Shown: piece by piece, positions 1 through 8,055 of the stretch
Layout: each line of letters begins with the position of its first letter
How positions within the stretch are numbered: the stretch's first letter is position 1
Assembly: GCA_024644235.1 (NCBI GenBank)
Contig: JAHELJ010000006.1
Coordinates: forward strand, 1 to 64,000
Length of the DNA: 64,000 bases
Origin: Lewinellaceae bacterium
GTDB taxonomy: Bacteria; Bacteroidota; Bacteroidia; Chitinophagales; Saprospiraceae
Direction of reading: 5' to 3'
Notes under the pieces: model-generated
What the model was told of the DNA's origin: nothing
What the model saw: the letters and a program-made list of their open reading frames with translations, nothing else
The model's database searches: none
Program-made: the position numbers and the translations under genes

Positions 1-2
1 GA

Positions 3-119
3 TTGTTTATCGGGATTCTCCCCAATATTCCGGCGATTACCAATGCTTTCAGCAGACCATTGGACTACAGTCCCACTCAATGGTCAAATATCGATGTAGC
101 ATCCAGTCGAAATAACTGA
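3..119 (+). CDS. C-terminal end of an unidentified, probably membrane, protein
   Basis: An open frame enters from the left edge and closes with TGA at 117-119. About 38 residues are visible: a hydrophobic stretch (LFIGILPNIPAITNAF) followed by a polar tail ending in SSRNN. This looks like the last membrane helix and cytoplasmic tail of a transporter. The PNIP stretch faintly recalls nucleobase/allantoin (NCS1) permeases, but that is a weak resemblance over few residues. The 60-base gap to the next gene on the same strand would allow an operon. The gene is cut by the window edge, so length and start are unknown. Confidence 0.4.
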   Translation: MFIGILPNIPAITNAFSRPLDYSPTQWSNIDVASSRNN

Positions 120-179
120 AACCTCTAAACTCATTCCCTCTTGACCTAATTCCATTAATTTGGTGTACAATCTGAACAT

Positions 180-1097
180 ATGCAGATGGTTTTTTTTGTA
201 CTTGTTCTTTGGTCAGCTATTACGGTCGGGCCACATCTTAATACAATCGATTCAAATGACATTGCGGTGGATACTCTGCCATTCCCTCCATGCAACGAGG
301 AAGCCATTCCCCACTACAAAGCCTTTAAGATCCAATCCGAGATTACAGTTGATGGTCAGCTCAATGAGGACCAATGGCAACAAGCACCCCTTTCCACCAG
401 CTTTCGGGACCTGGTAACCGGAGAAGAGCGCCGATACGAAACAAGAGTAGCAGTGCTTTGGGACGAGGAGTACCTCTATGTAGGATACTGGATCGAAGAG
501 CCATACTTGCAAGCTGCACTCACCGAGAGAGATGCTCCGATCTATCAGGATAACGACGTAGAGCTCTTCATCGCCGGCGAAGATGCCTACTACGAATTTG
601 AGATCAATGCATTCGGAACAATCTATGAAGTCTTTTTCATCTGGGAGGAGTCGTTCGCCGCGAAGGGATTCGATCAACTAGATCGATTCGAAAGAGATCA
701 ACCAGGGGTGCGTCCTTTCAATGGCGTCGGTCTTAAGGATCACCCCCGCGGTCCTAGAATCGGCTACTGGAACTGGGATTTTCCCGGATTGCAAAGCGCT
801 GTTCACCTGAATGGTACCATCAATGACGACATAGACACAGATCAAGGATGGACGGTAGAGCTGGCCCTTTCTTGGAGTGGCATGAAAGATCTGATCATTG
901 GCAGTAGCAAATCCTTACCGCCAAAAGACGGAGACATCTGGCGTATGGATTTTTCCCGCTTCAACCAAAGGAAAGAGCCACCACCCTCCAATGACTCAGG
1001 CGGATGGGCATGGAGCCCGCATGGGGTGTGGGATTCGCACGTGCCGGAGTGTTTTACGATTATTCGCTTCTCAGAAGAGCTGGTTAATGGGAAGTAG
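180..1097 (+). CDS. Secreted carbohydrate-binding family 9-like protein
   Basis: This 305-residue protein has a hydrophobic N-terminus (about residues 3-18) that may be a signal peptide. A CBM9-like beta-sandwich follows. The diagnostic elements are ITVDGQLNEDQWQQAP near residue 54, a VAVLWDEEYLYVGYWIEEP strand, the DNDVELFI motif, and a late stretch with WRMDFSRFNQ and GGWAWSPHG. Such modules bind sugars or occur as stand-alone 'family 9-like' outer proteins of polysaccharide-degrading Bacteroidota. No catalytic domain is present. The tandem repeat begins seven bases after its stop. Function beyond sugar binding is inference. Confidence 0.75.
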   Translation: MQMVFFVLVLWSAITVGPHLNTIDSNDIAVDTLPFPPCNEEAIPHYKAFKIQSEITVDGQLNEDQWQQAPLSTSFRDLVTGEERRYETRVAVLWDEEYLYVGYWIEEPYLQAALTERDAPIYQDNDVELFIAGEDAYYEFEINAFGTIYEVFFIWEESFAAKGFDQLDRFERDQPGVRPFNGVGLKDHPRGPRIGYWNWDFPGLQSAVHLNGTINDDIDTDQGWTVELALSWSGMKDLIIGSSKSLPPKDGDIWRMDFSRFNQRKEPPPSNDSGGWAWSPHGVWDSHVPECFTIIRFSEELVNGK

Positions 1098-1103
1098 ATT
1101 AAT

Positions 1104-1373
1104 GGTCTAAGGGTCTAAAGGTCTAAAGGTCTAAGGGTCTAAAGGTCTAAAGGTCTAAGGGTCTAAAGGTCTAAAGGTCTAATGGTCTAAAGGTCTAAAG
1201 GTCTAATGGTCTAATGGTCTAATGGTCTAAAGGTCTAAAGGTCTAAAGGTCTAAAGGTCTAAAGGTCTAAGGGTCTAAGGGTCTAAGGGTCTAAAGGTCC
1301 AATGGTCTAATGGTGTAATGGTCTAATGGTGTAATGGTGTATTCGTCTAAAGGTCTAAAAGACTAAAAGTCTG
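1104..1373. repeat. 8-bp tandem array, unit GGTCTAAN, about 34 copies
   Basis: Consecutive copies of GGTCTAA followed by A, G or T run for about 270 bases. The variable eighth base begins in an ordered G-A-A pattern repeated three times and later comes in runs (TTT, AAAAA, GGG), suggesting duplication of multi-unit blocks. Copies decay at the right end (GGTGTAAT, CGTCTAAA, AGACTAAA). Every unit contains TAA and eight is not a multiple of three, so the array is non-coding in all frames. It lies directly after the stop of the CBM9-like gene. No spacers are present, so it is not CRISPR. Role unknown; slipped-strand expansion is the likely origin. Confidence 0.95.
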
Positions 1374-1378
1374 AGGGA

Positions 1379-1410
1379 ATGACGAATTACGACTTACGAA
1401 TGACGAGTGG
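1379..1410. repeat. Short imperfect repeats of (T/G)ACGAAT type
   Basis: Right after the 8-bp array come imperfect copies of a seven-base word: GACGAAT, TACGACT, TACGAAT, GACGAGT. It is a second, independent simple repeat in the same gap. No function is visible. Confidence 0.6.
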
Positions 1411-1443
1411 AATCATTTCAACCTAATTCCTGCTTCTAACCTT

Positions 1444-1602
1444 GGCCTTCCTTCGCCTCAGCCTTCGCCTTAGCCTTGATCCTTTACATTATCACATCAG
1501 TTATTTTTGACCTTGAGACAACCCCTAAATCCCCTGGAAGGGGACATTTTCTTTGAAAAACATTCCATCCTCAGCCTTCGCCTTAGCCTTAGCCTTGATT
1601 CC
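1444..1602. repeat. GCCTTN hexamer blocks flanking a GC-rich hairpin
   Basis: Two copies of a hexamer-based block (CTCAGCCTTCGCCTTAGCC and continuation) lie at 1458-1482 and 1571-1602. The right copy has one extra GCCTTA unit. Between them, at 1522-1545, sits CCCCTAAATCCCCTGGAAGG and continuation, whose CCCCT/AGGGG arms (1531-1535 and 1539-1543) form a tight three-base-loop hairpin. Similar CCCCTAAATCCCC words are, from memory, scattered in Bacteroidota genomes. The block pair resembles a dispersed non-coding repeat element. The 1098-1608 gap contains no convincing gene. Confidence 0.7.
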
Positions 1603-1608
1603 TCATGC

Positions 1609-2418
1609 TCATTTCTTTACCTCCAACAATTCCAACACCACCAAATAAGCACAATGATCCGAGGCAATGGAGTCTTGTATCACTTGAGTTTTCAGGACCT
1701 TCCATCGATCTGTGGGATAAAACATGACATAATCAATCTTTTTTGTAGGCTTATCCGAAGGATAGGTGGGTTCAATTTGCTCAGGATTATAGCTTGCAGT
1801 CCAAACCTCTTCCAGGATATCGATGGGAGTACTGCCCGGCACAGCGTTGAGGTCACCCGCTAGTATCGTCGGATACTCAGTAGATGAAAAGACTTCATTG
1901 ATTCTCCTGGCTTGAGCGACCCGGTCTTTCTCATCTCTCAAATGATCGAGGTGGGTGCCAATGAAGGCAATGGTATCTCCCGATGGGATGGTGACCACTG
2001 CCTCCAAAGCTGCCCTTGGCTCATTACCAGGCGTGTGGGGTAGAGGCACATTTCTGGTGCGAAGAAATGTGAACTTTGATAAGATGCCCTCACCATATTC
2101 TCCTCCATCATAATCCATTGCTTTACCAAACAATGGAATCATCTTGGTACGCCACCCTAGTTCGGTGGCCAGGTCGTACTTCTTTGCCCGATTGGTTTCA
2201 TAGTCTACTTCCTGCAAAGCCACCAGATCAGGATCAGCATCTTTGATCACCTTGGCAATCGCATCCAGGTCAAAATTCCCTTTGGTGGTAGCACCGTGGA
2301 GGATATTAAATGAAAGCACAGTCACAAGTCGGGTGCTATCCACTTTGGTCTGGGTCCAGCTGGTGTAGCAAGTAATTGCTACCAATATCAGTAACAGAGT
2401 ATTTCGCGTCTTTTTCAT
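1609..2418 (-). CDS. Secreted endonuclease/exonuclease/phosphatase (EEP) family protein
   Basis: The 269-residue protein starts with a signal peptide (MKKTRNTLLLILVAITCYTS) and carries the full EEP metal-hydrolase motif set. These are SFNILHG near residue 38, LQEVD with the metal-binding Glu near 69, GTHLDH near 155, AGDLNAVPGS near 186, KKIDYVMF, and SDHCA at the end. The family cleaves phosphodiester or phosphomonoester bonds in nucleic acids, inositol phosphates or sphingolipids. The substrate cannot be told from sequence. Export points to the periplasm or outside. It appears monocistronic, with a perfect palindrome about 60 bases upstream of its start. Confidence 0.9.
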   Translation of the reverse strand: MKKTRNTLLLILVAITCYTSWTQTKVDSTRLVTVLSFNILHGATTKGNFDLDAIAKVIKDADPDLVALQEVDYETNRAKKYDLATELGWRTKMIPLFGKAMDYDGGEYGEGILSKFTFLRTRNVPLPHTPGNEPRAALEAVVTIPSGDTIAFIGTHLDHLRDEKDRVAQARRINEVFSSTEYPTILAGDLNAVPGSTPIDILEEVWTASYNPEQIEPTYPSDKPTKKIDYVMFYPTDRWKVLKTQVIQDSIASDHCAYLVVLELLEVKK

Positions 2419-2477
2419 AATACACTATCGTTTCACCTACTGAAATTAGCATTACTTGAAATACGTAGCATAAGTGA

Positions 2478-2494
2478 TAAGATGAATCATCTTA
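2478..2494. promoter_or_regulatory. Perfect 17-bp palindrome, possible operator
   Basis: TAAGATGA-A-TCATCTTA is a perfect inverted repeat with eight-base arms and a one-base centre. It lies 60-76 bases upstream of the EEP start codon on the minus strand and about 27 bases past the end of the membrane-protein gene. Position and symmetry suit a dimeric regulator site. It lacks the T-run and GC richness of a terminator. Regulator unknown. Confidence 0.4.
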
Positions 2495-2520
2495 GACTAG
2501 TACCTTGTCCTAATAGGCCT

Positions 2521-3252
2521 TCAGTTATCTGTAAGTAGAGTCTCTCCCTTGACCAACCAGGAAATGCCAAACAATTCCACTGCGATGACCTCCATCCAGA
2601 AAGTTAAATTCCGCTGATCATAATAATCGCTATCTATCCAGCCCAATCCTCTCATCGCAATTATTAGTATTGCAGCTATCATCCCAATGCCACAGATTCT
2701 GTAGATCCTGTTTCTCCAGATCTTTCGCCTGCCCCTCTGAGATTTTGACTTATTCGATTTAGTGAAAAGGAACAGAGACATCAACGCCAGAACAAACAGA
2801 AAGAGGCCAGCGGACAAGTAGTGGATCCATACACGCAGGGTACTTTCATCCAGGATGGTGTTTGAGTAAGCAAATTGAGCATCGGGGAATTGACTGATCA
2901 TTGAACTGGTAGGAAATAATAGCAAGATCAAGGCGGAGATACCGGAAATCAACGATAGGTAGAAATCGATCGGTTCCTTTCCTTTATATACAATCAAAAA
3001 GATAGCAACCAGGCTTACGATGACGATGAAAATCCCATCAACCCTTGTGTAGTAATAATGGCTTATCGATTCTAATTCTTTCAAGCGCCCGGTGTCCATC
3101 CAAAGAAAGAACCACAGTAAGATGGGCAGTAAAATTCCTAGCACTCCGATTAGTTTTCGCAGTGTGATGCTGCTCTCAAGCCAGATATCGGTTTCGTTAG
3201 ACTGGTATTCCAATCCTAGCTTTTCATCAAGCCATTCACTCTTAAGTTTCAT
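2521..3252 (-). CDS. Multi-pass membrane protein of unknown function
   Basis: This 243-residue protein has about six hydrophobic segments: near residues 33-51, 72-91, 97-113, 146-165, 190-202 and 219-233. A polar SKSKSQRGRRKIWRNR loop precedes the fifth, probably cytoplasmic. The ISHYYYT word before the second helix and the YKGKE that follows it recall a family of uncharacterised small membrane proteins with SISHYYHT and YKGYE-type motifs. No enzymatic motif is seen. Its neighbours are unrelated and give no clue. Confidence 0.7.
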   Translation of the reverse strand: MKLKSEWLDEKLGLEYQSNETDIWLESSITLRKLIGVLGILLPILLWFFLWMDTGRLKELESISHYYYTRVDGIFIVIVSLVAIFLIVYKGKEPIDFYLSLISGISALILLLFPTSSMISQFPDAQFAYSNTILDESTLRVWIHYLSAGLFLFVLALMSLFLFTKSNKSKSQRGRRKIWRNRIYRICGIGMIAAILIIAMRGLGWIDSDYYDQRNLTFWMEVIAVELFGISWLVKGETLLTDN

Positions 3253-3313
3253 GGGGATCTCGATTTAATTCGCTACCGGAAGAATTGAAGAATTATTCCG
3301 ACTCTGCATGAAG

Positions 3314-3349
3314 CCCTCATGTAGGCACACTGTTTAGCGTGCCTGAGGG
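3314..3349. terminator. Bulged GC-rich stem-loop between two minus-strand genes
   Basis: CCCTCA-tgta-GGCAC, a ten-base loop, then GTGCC-TGAGGG forms an 11-bp stem with a four-base bulge on one arm. It lies after the isomerase-like gene stop (3417) and before the membrane-protein start (3252), where the minus-strand transcript could end. No U-run follows on either strand, so intrinsic termination is uncertain. Confidence 0.4.
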
Positions 3350-3416
3350 AGTTCGTTGTTACCTTTCTCAGAGTATCTTCTTCCAGGGCCTTTTGCAAGG
3401 TCTATGCTCTATTCAC

Positions 3417-4352
3417 TTACACTTGAATGTTGTTTCTGCGGCCAACTAATCGAATGTGATCTGCTGCTGCAGCATACTCTTCAGCTGTTTTCAAATGTTC
3501 CATCATCAGAGGGATGTCTTTCAACCGGGATATTTCCTGGAGAAACACATCATAATTGAGGTTCCCCAGGCCAGGTTGACATTCGTCTAGTTGTGGACTG
3601 TAGGTATCTTGTTTCAAGATGATGTCTTTTGCGTGGCAGCTGCGGATATAAGGTCCCAAGATTTTGAAACCATGCCTGATTAGATCTCCGGTGCGGAAAT
3701 AAATCTGGGGACTAACTACCATGTTTACCGGATCCATATGCACGCCAAAACGGGGACGGTCCATCGCCTCGACCAATCTCAAATAATTATCGGGTGAATC
3801 GGGATAGGCCCATGGCATGGGTTCCAGCACAAAATAGGTCTGGGAGGGTTTGACCGCATCGATAATTTTCCGGGTCGTTTCCACGATGAGATCAAAGGTG
3901 TCGTCAGTAAGATTATCCTGATGGGGTCCGGCCCAGTAATCGGGATTTCGTGAGCCGCTGACGTTAACACAGCAGTTGGCTCCGATTTGATCTGCCAATG
4001 CCAGAGAATTTACACATTTTTCAATGGCTTTCTTTCTTTGCTCATCGTCCACGCTGATGATGTTGCTCCAGGCACCTACCTCGGCAATGACAATATCATT
4101 GTCTAGGGCAGCTTGCCGGTAAGCCTTGATGGTGGAATCATCAACACCCGGTTGGACCGGACAATAAGCGGCCCTGTATTGCCGAGCTTTTACAATGGAG
4201 ACCCATTCGTCCGGACCCGAGTATTCGGCAAACAAGGGACCTCCCAATCGAACGTAGCGATCGGCCGAGATACTTGGGCTGAGTTTGAATCCAGCGAGAA
4301 ATGGAGTAAACATACTTGACGCCGCTAATCGGTTAAATTGTCGTCGTTTCAT
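3417..4352 (-). CDS. Sugar phosphate isomerase/epimerase-like TIM-barrel protein
   Basis: This 311-residue protein has an N-terminal KRRQFNRLAASSMF stretch resembling a Tat or Tat-like signal, then a xylose-isomerase-like (AP endonuclease 2) TIM barrel. The four expected metal-ligand positions are visible: Glu in FVLEPMPW, Asp in FGVHMDPVN, His in SCHAKD, and Glu in LMMEHL near residue 285. The family includes sugar epimerases/isomerases and inosose-type enzymes; the substrate is not identifiable. Export of this fold is common in Bacteroidota and Planctomycetota. The gene seems independently transcribed. Confidence 0.85.
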   Translation of the reverse strand: MKRRQFNRLAASSMFTPFLAGFKLSPSISADRYVRLGGPLFAEYSGPDEWVSIVKARQYRAAYCPVQPGVDDSTIKAYRQAALDNDIVIAEVGAWSNIISVDDEQRKKAIEKCVNSLALADQIGANCCVNVSGSRNPDYWAGPHQDNLTDDTFDLIVETTRKIIDAVKPSQTYFVLEPMPWAYPDSPDNYLRLVEAMDRPRFGVHMDPVNMVVSPQIYFRTGDLIRHGFKILGPYIRSCHAKDIILKQDTYSPQLDECQPGLGNLNYDVFLQEISRLKDIPLMMEHLKTAEEYAAAADHIRLVGRRNNIQV

Positions 4353-4509
4353 TGGTAACGAGATTATACATTCAATATAAGAGGATATTGGCGAAGGTGT
4401 CTTTTGCGTTGAGCTTAATCAACGGATTTGAATTCCATTTTGATTTCGGGTTCTTCTAAAAGCTATAGACGGGAATTTATCAATTGGGACTAACTTAGCC
4501 AGGAATGAT

Positions 4510-5925
4510 TCATATTTCGTTTGCCTTCTTTTGAATCAGTTTCCATGCTGCCTCTACATGATGCTTTTCAACCCGGGTTTGCCCTATGACCATCCTCAGA
4601 GTATAGATTCCATTTACTTTGGTATGAGTCAGGTAGATTTGTCCGGAACTATTAAGGAGCAGCAGTAATTTCTCATTCATGGCATTGATCTCATCATCAT
4701 CCATAGGAGCTTCCGGAACAAATCTGAAGCAGACCAAATTGAAGTTGCGAGGAGGTACCACCTCGAATCGAGCTGATTTTTGGATTTCCTCTTCGAGCCA
4801 TCTTGCCAATTCGATGTGCTTTCTCAGTTTGTTCTGTAATTCGTCCAGGCCGTAGTATCGAAGTACAAACCATAGCTTGAGCGAGCGAAATCTTCTGCCC
4901 ATGGGAATCCCCCAGTCACAATGATTAGCGACGAGACCCTCAGTCTGGGTTCGGAGGTACTCCGGCAAGATCTCAAAAGTTTCTATGAGGGCATTTTTGT
5001 CTTTGACAAAATAGGCCGAACAGTCAAAATTGGTGAACAGCCACTTATGCGGATTAAAAACAAAGCTGTCAGCCGACTCAATGCCTTTGATATGTTTCTG
5101 ATATTCCGGAAGCAACAGTGCCGATCCAGCATAGGCAGCATCCACATGCAACCATATATCGTATGTCTTGGCAACAGCTGCAATTTCAGCCAATGGATCA
5201 ATGGCTGTAGTCCCGGTGGTGCCGAGCGTTGCAATAATGCATAGGGGCTCATATCCAGTCGCGATATCTTTTTCAATCTGCCTTTGTAGCAAATCTGGCC
5301 GCAGTCTCATCAGCTTATCGACGGGGATCTTTACGATATTTTCCCTTCCGATGCCCGCAATTTTTACCGCTTTCTCAATGGACGAATGCGTTTCCTCTGA
5401 GCAGTAAACCCGAAACCTGAAGTCAGCGTTAAACCCTGATTGATTGATACTATAGCCGGTCTTCTGTTCCCGAGCCGTAAGGATAGAAACCAGGGTGGCC
5501 GAGGAAGCGGTATCCTGAATCACACCAGACCAGTCTAGAGGCAGGCCGACGGCGTCTCTTAACCACTCCATCATGCGCTCTTCCAATTCTGTAGAACTGG
5601 GTGAAGTTTCCCATTTCATGCCCTGGACACCGAGGGTGGCAGTGAGCATTTCAGCAAGAATGGAAGGTGGACTGCTGTTGGCAGGGAAATAGGCAAAGAA
5701 GTTAGGGCTTTGCCAGTGCGTGATGCCTGGCAGTATTACCTTTTTGAAATCATGGAATATAGACTCGATCGATTCTCCCTGACTGGGTATCTCATTTTGA
5801 ATCTTCTTATAAGTCTCGCCCGGATCGACTTGTGATTTTACCGGGTAGTCTTCGACCTGATCAAGGTAGTCGGTCATCCACTCAACAAACTGATGACCAT
5901 ATTTTCGGAACTCACTTGATTTCAT
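4510..5925 (-). CDS. PLP-dependent aromatic-L-amino-acid decarboxylase family protein
   Basis: From the ATG at 5925 (MKSSEFRKYG) the protein has 471 residues, the normal length for group II decarboxylases. An upstream ATG at 6024 would add 33 unrelated residues. Visible motifs are WQSPNFFAYFPANSS near 71, the PLP-stacking His180 in EETHSS, LGTTGTT near 234, Asp262 in HVDAAYAG, and the Schiff-base Lys294 in FNPHKW. The family decarboxylates DOPA, 5-HTP, tryptophan, tyrosine or phenylalanine to amines. It lies downstream of the Tat flavoprotein on the same strand, 149 bases away, suggesting linked amine metabolism (inference). Confidence 0.92.
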   Translation of the reverse strand: MKSSEFRKYGHQFVEWMTDYLDQVEDYPVKSQVDPGETYKKIQNEIPSQGESIESIFHDFKKVILPGITHWQSPNFFAYFPANSSPPSILAEMLTATLGVQGMKWETSPSSTELEERMMEWLRDAVGLPLDWSGVIQDTASSATLVSILTAREQKTGYSINQSGFNADFRFRVYCSEETHSSIEKAVKIAGIGRENIVKIPVDKLMRLRPDLLQRQIEKDIATGYEPLCIIATLGTTGTTAIDPLAEIAAVAKTYDIWLHVDAAYAGSALLLPEYQKHIKGIESADSFVFNPHKWLFTNFDCSAYFVKDKNALIETFEILPEYLRTQTEGLVANHCDWGIPMGRRFRSLKLWFVLRYYGLDELQNKLRKHIELARWLEEEIQKSARFEVVPPRNFNLVCFRFVPEAPMDDDEINAMNEKLLLLLNSSGQIYLTHTKVNGIYTLRMVIGQTRVEKHHVEAAWKLIQKKANEI

Positions 5926-6074
5926 ATTCTGATTTTCTTTGTCCGGTTTTAGAGTGAATATATTGAGGCCTTGGAGAGTCAATCCCCCCTGGGAAATAAC
6001 CATGAGACTTCTCAAGATCGCCAACTGGATTCAAGGTAGGGATTTACCGGGTATCCGAAATCGGCAGGAAAACT

Positions 6075-7961
6075 TTAGCTCAGTTCATCTACTGCACGGA
6101 CAGCCTCCTTGATTGCCGCCTGAGTGTAGGCAGATGCAGCAGCGTCTGAATTAGCGATGACAATGTTTCCAAAGGGTCGGCGCGCTATTTCATGAGGTGC
6201 CTGACCTTTCTCCCATTTAGGATCCCATAGGTCCAGGTATCCATAGGCATATCCATGTGGCCACCGGTTTACGGTGATGGCCAAGACATCCTCCCTAACG
6301 TCAAATCCAGCTGGCCCCAGCATACCATCCAGCACAGTTCGGATCTCTCTTTCAAAGTCATCAAATGACAAGCTCAGTAAGATCTCTCTAGCTGCCCGAA
6401 GTTGATCGTGAATGGGGACGTCACGGTGGGGTGGGGCTACCGTACCCCAGAACATCAATGGAACGGCATCACTGGCCAGATCATCTGTTTCGTAACCGGC
6501 CGTATTCACTCCCGCGATCTTCCACACTTTGGCGTGCATCCGGCCGGGGCAATACACCCCGGAGATATTCAGGCTGTCAAAAGCCTCACTATTACGGACT
6601 AGGACATTGGTGAGCAGCATAGGATGTTTTACCTGGTAACGCTGTGCATCCCTTTGGACCTCCGGAAGCTCCTGGCAGAGGTGAGGGATCATGGTATGGT
6701 AGCAAGCGAGAACACAATGGCGGGCGTGGACTCTTGACACCTTTGCCTTCTTCACGTAGGTTACAGCCACCTGATCTTGGATGTTAACCACCTTGACTGC
6801 GGTGGCTTCCAGTCGTAGACGCACAGCAGCATCTGCCTCATCAAGACGCGAATAATCAAAGGTAGCGCTAGCTACGTTGTCAACATTGGCATCGGGAGCA
6901 ACCTCGGGAATCAGGGATTGGACCAACAGTCGAGCAATAGAGGCGTTGCCATCTGGAAACATGGCTACTTTTTCGGAGGCTTCATAGCCAGCTACACGAT
7001 CTGCAAGTGGACCCAAGAGATGGGACCCAGGCAGCCAAGCGTGCATGGCTTCGGCAGTTGAAAGACTATGGGTCTGCACACCAAAGTATCCGTCAGTCGC
7101 TTTTACAAAAAGTTCGACTGCGTCGGTGGTTAAGCCGGCGTGTCGCGACAAAAACTCGGTATAACTGGTCTTGTGAAGTACCTTGTCAATTGCTGCCTCG
7201 TCCAAACCAAGCAGAATATCCCGATCGGTGGAATAGAATGCCCTTAACGTCTCCCGGGCTGATTCACTGATTGGAAAACGATCAATAGCGTCCAGATTGT
7301 CGAGGTTTCTGCTATACATCGAGAAGCCGGGCACCAGCACATTATGACCAAAGGTGTCGGTATCGAACCAAATCGCCGGACGATCTCCGGTGTAATTAAA
7401 ATCCAATTGCTGGTTCAGCTTATCTGGATTAATTCCTAGTTCCCTCAGGAAGTCTAGTACCGTATCATCAAAAGACAGGTACTCCAGATTCATGGTGCCA
7501 CCCCATGACAGTCGCAGTGATCCACCCTGGTGATATTCATTTCGCTTGGCGTGTCCGCCAAAATCGTCATGATTTTCAAGGATGAGGATCCGGGATTGAT
7601 TACCAAATCGCTTACGGTATTGATAGGCAGCTGCCAAGCCACTGATGCCACCTCCCACCACTACCAGGTCATAGGACTCATCCAGATCAATCTCGGGATC
7701 AAAAGGGATGCCCTCCCTGGCCAGTGCATGGGCGACTTCAAACGATCCGGGATGCGAGCCACGCATTCCGGTTCGGATCGGTGGGTAGTTTGCTGCGTCG
7801 GGTGCTGCCACCACATTATCTGCACTTGTCGAGCAAGAGAAAGGCAGCAGGAAGCTGCCTGCGGTGAGCATAGTTTTCTGGACGAAATCGCGACGCCGGA
7901 TTGGATGGTTCATACCAAGTTCGGTGTCGCTTTTGTTCATGGTGAGCTTGTCTTGGACCAT
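6075..7961 (-). CDS. Tat-exported FAD-dependent oxidoreductase, spermidine-dehydrogenase-like
   Basis: The N-terminus carries a twin-arginine motif (IRRRDFVQKTML) and a hydrophobic stretch ending at a Cys, so export folded with FAD is likely. The mature part begins with the FAD-binding VVVGGGISGLAAAYQYRKRF near residue 99. GGHAKRNEY and WGGTMNLEYLSFDD follow, and the end has TVNRWPHGYAYGY and RPFGNIVIANSDAAASAY. This arrangement matches bacterial spermidine-dehydrogenase-like flavoproteins; the actual amine substrate is unproven. Starts at 7961, 7940 (MNKSD) and 7913 (MNHPIRRR) are all possible because no clear ribosome site decides. The neighbouring amino acid decarboxylase makes an amine-oxidation role attractive. 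Confidence 0.8.
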   Translation of the reverse strand: MVQDKLTMNKSDTELGMNHPIRRRDFVQKTMLTAGSFLLPFSCSTSADNVVAAPDAANYPPIRTGMRGSHPGSFEVAHALAREGIPFDPEIDLDESYDLVVVGGGISGLAAAYQYRKRFGNQSRILILENHDDFGGHAKRNEYHQGGSLRLSWGGTMNLEYLSFDDTVLDFLRELGINPDKLNQQLDFNYTGDRPAIWFDTDTFGHNVLVPGFSMYSRNLDNLDAIDRFPISESARETLRAFYSTDRDILLGLDEAAIDKVLHKTSYTEFLSRHAGLTTDAVELFVKATDGYFGVQTHSLSTAEAMHAWLPGSHLLGPLADRVAGYEASEKVAMFPDGNASIARLLVQSLIPEVAPDANVDNVASATFDYSRLDEADAAVRLRLEATAVKVVNIQDQVAVTYVKKAKVSRVHARHCVLACYHTMIPHLCQELPEVQRDAQRYQVKHPMLLTNVLVRNSEAFDSLNISGVYCPGRMHAKVWKIAGVNTAGYETDDLASDAVPLMFWGTVAPPHRDVPIHDQLRAAREILLSLSFDDFEREIRTVLDGMLGPAGFDVREDVLAITVNRWPHGYAYGYLDLWDPKWEKGQAPHEIARRPFGNIVIANSDAAASAYTQAAIKEAVRAVDELS

Positions 7962-8055
7962 CTCAAGTTATCTGTTTTCATTGACTTTGAGATTGAACCA
8001 ATCACCACTTGAATCAAAAGTGTCTGTTTCAAGCTAGTGCACAAGTAGCTGTTTT

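Noticed and set aside
252-677. Minus-strand frame of 141 codons inside the CBM9-like gene
   Set aside because: Antisense shadow of a gene with clear domain motifs; composition is not protein-like.
1104-1373. Possible CRISPR array or telomere-like repeat
   Set aside because: Units are only eight bases with no spacers, and the chromosome is not shown to end here. It is a simple tandem repeat.
1507-1863. Plus-strand open frame of 118 codons over the repeat block and the EEP gene
   Set aside because: It begins in the hairpin repeat and then runs antisense through the well-supported EEP coding region. No family resemblance.
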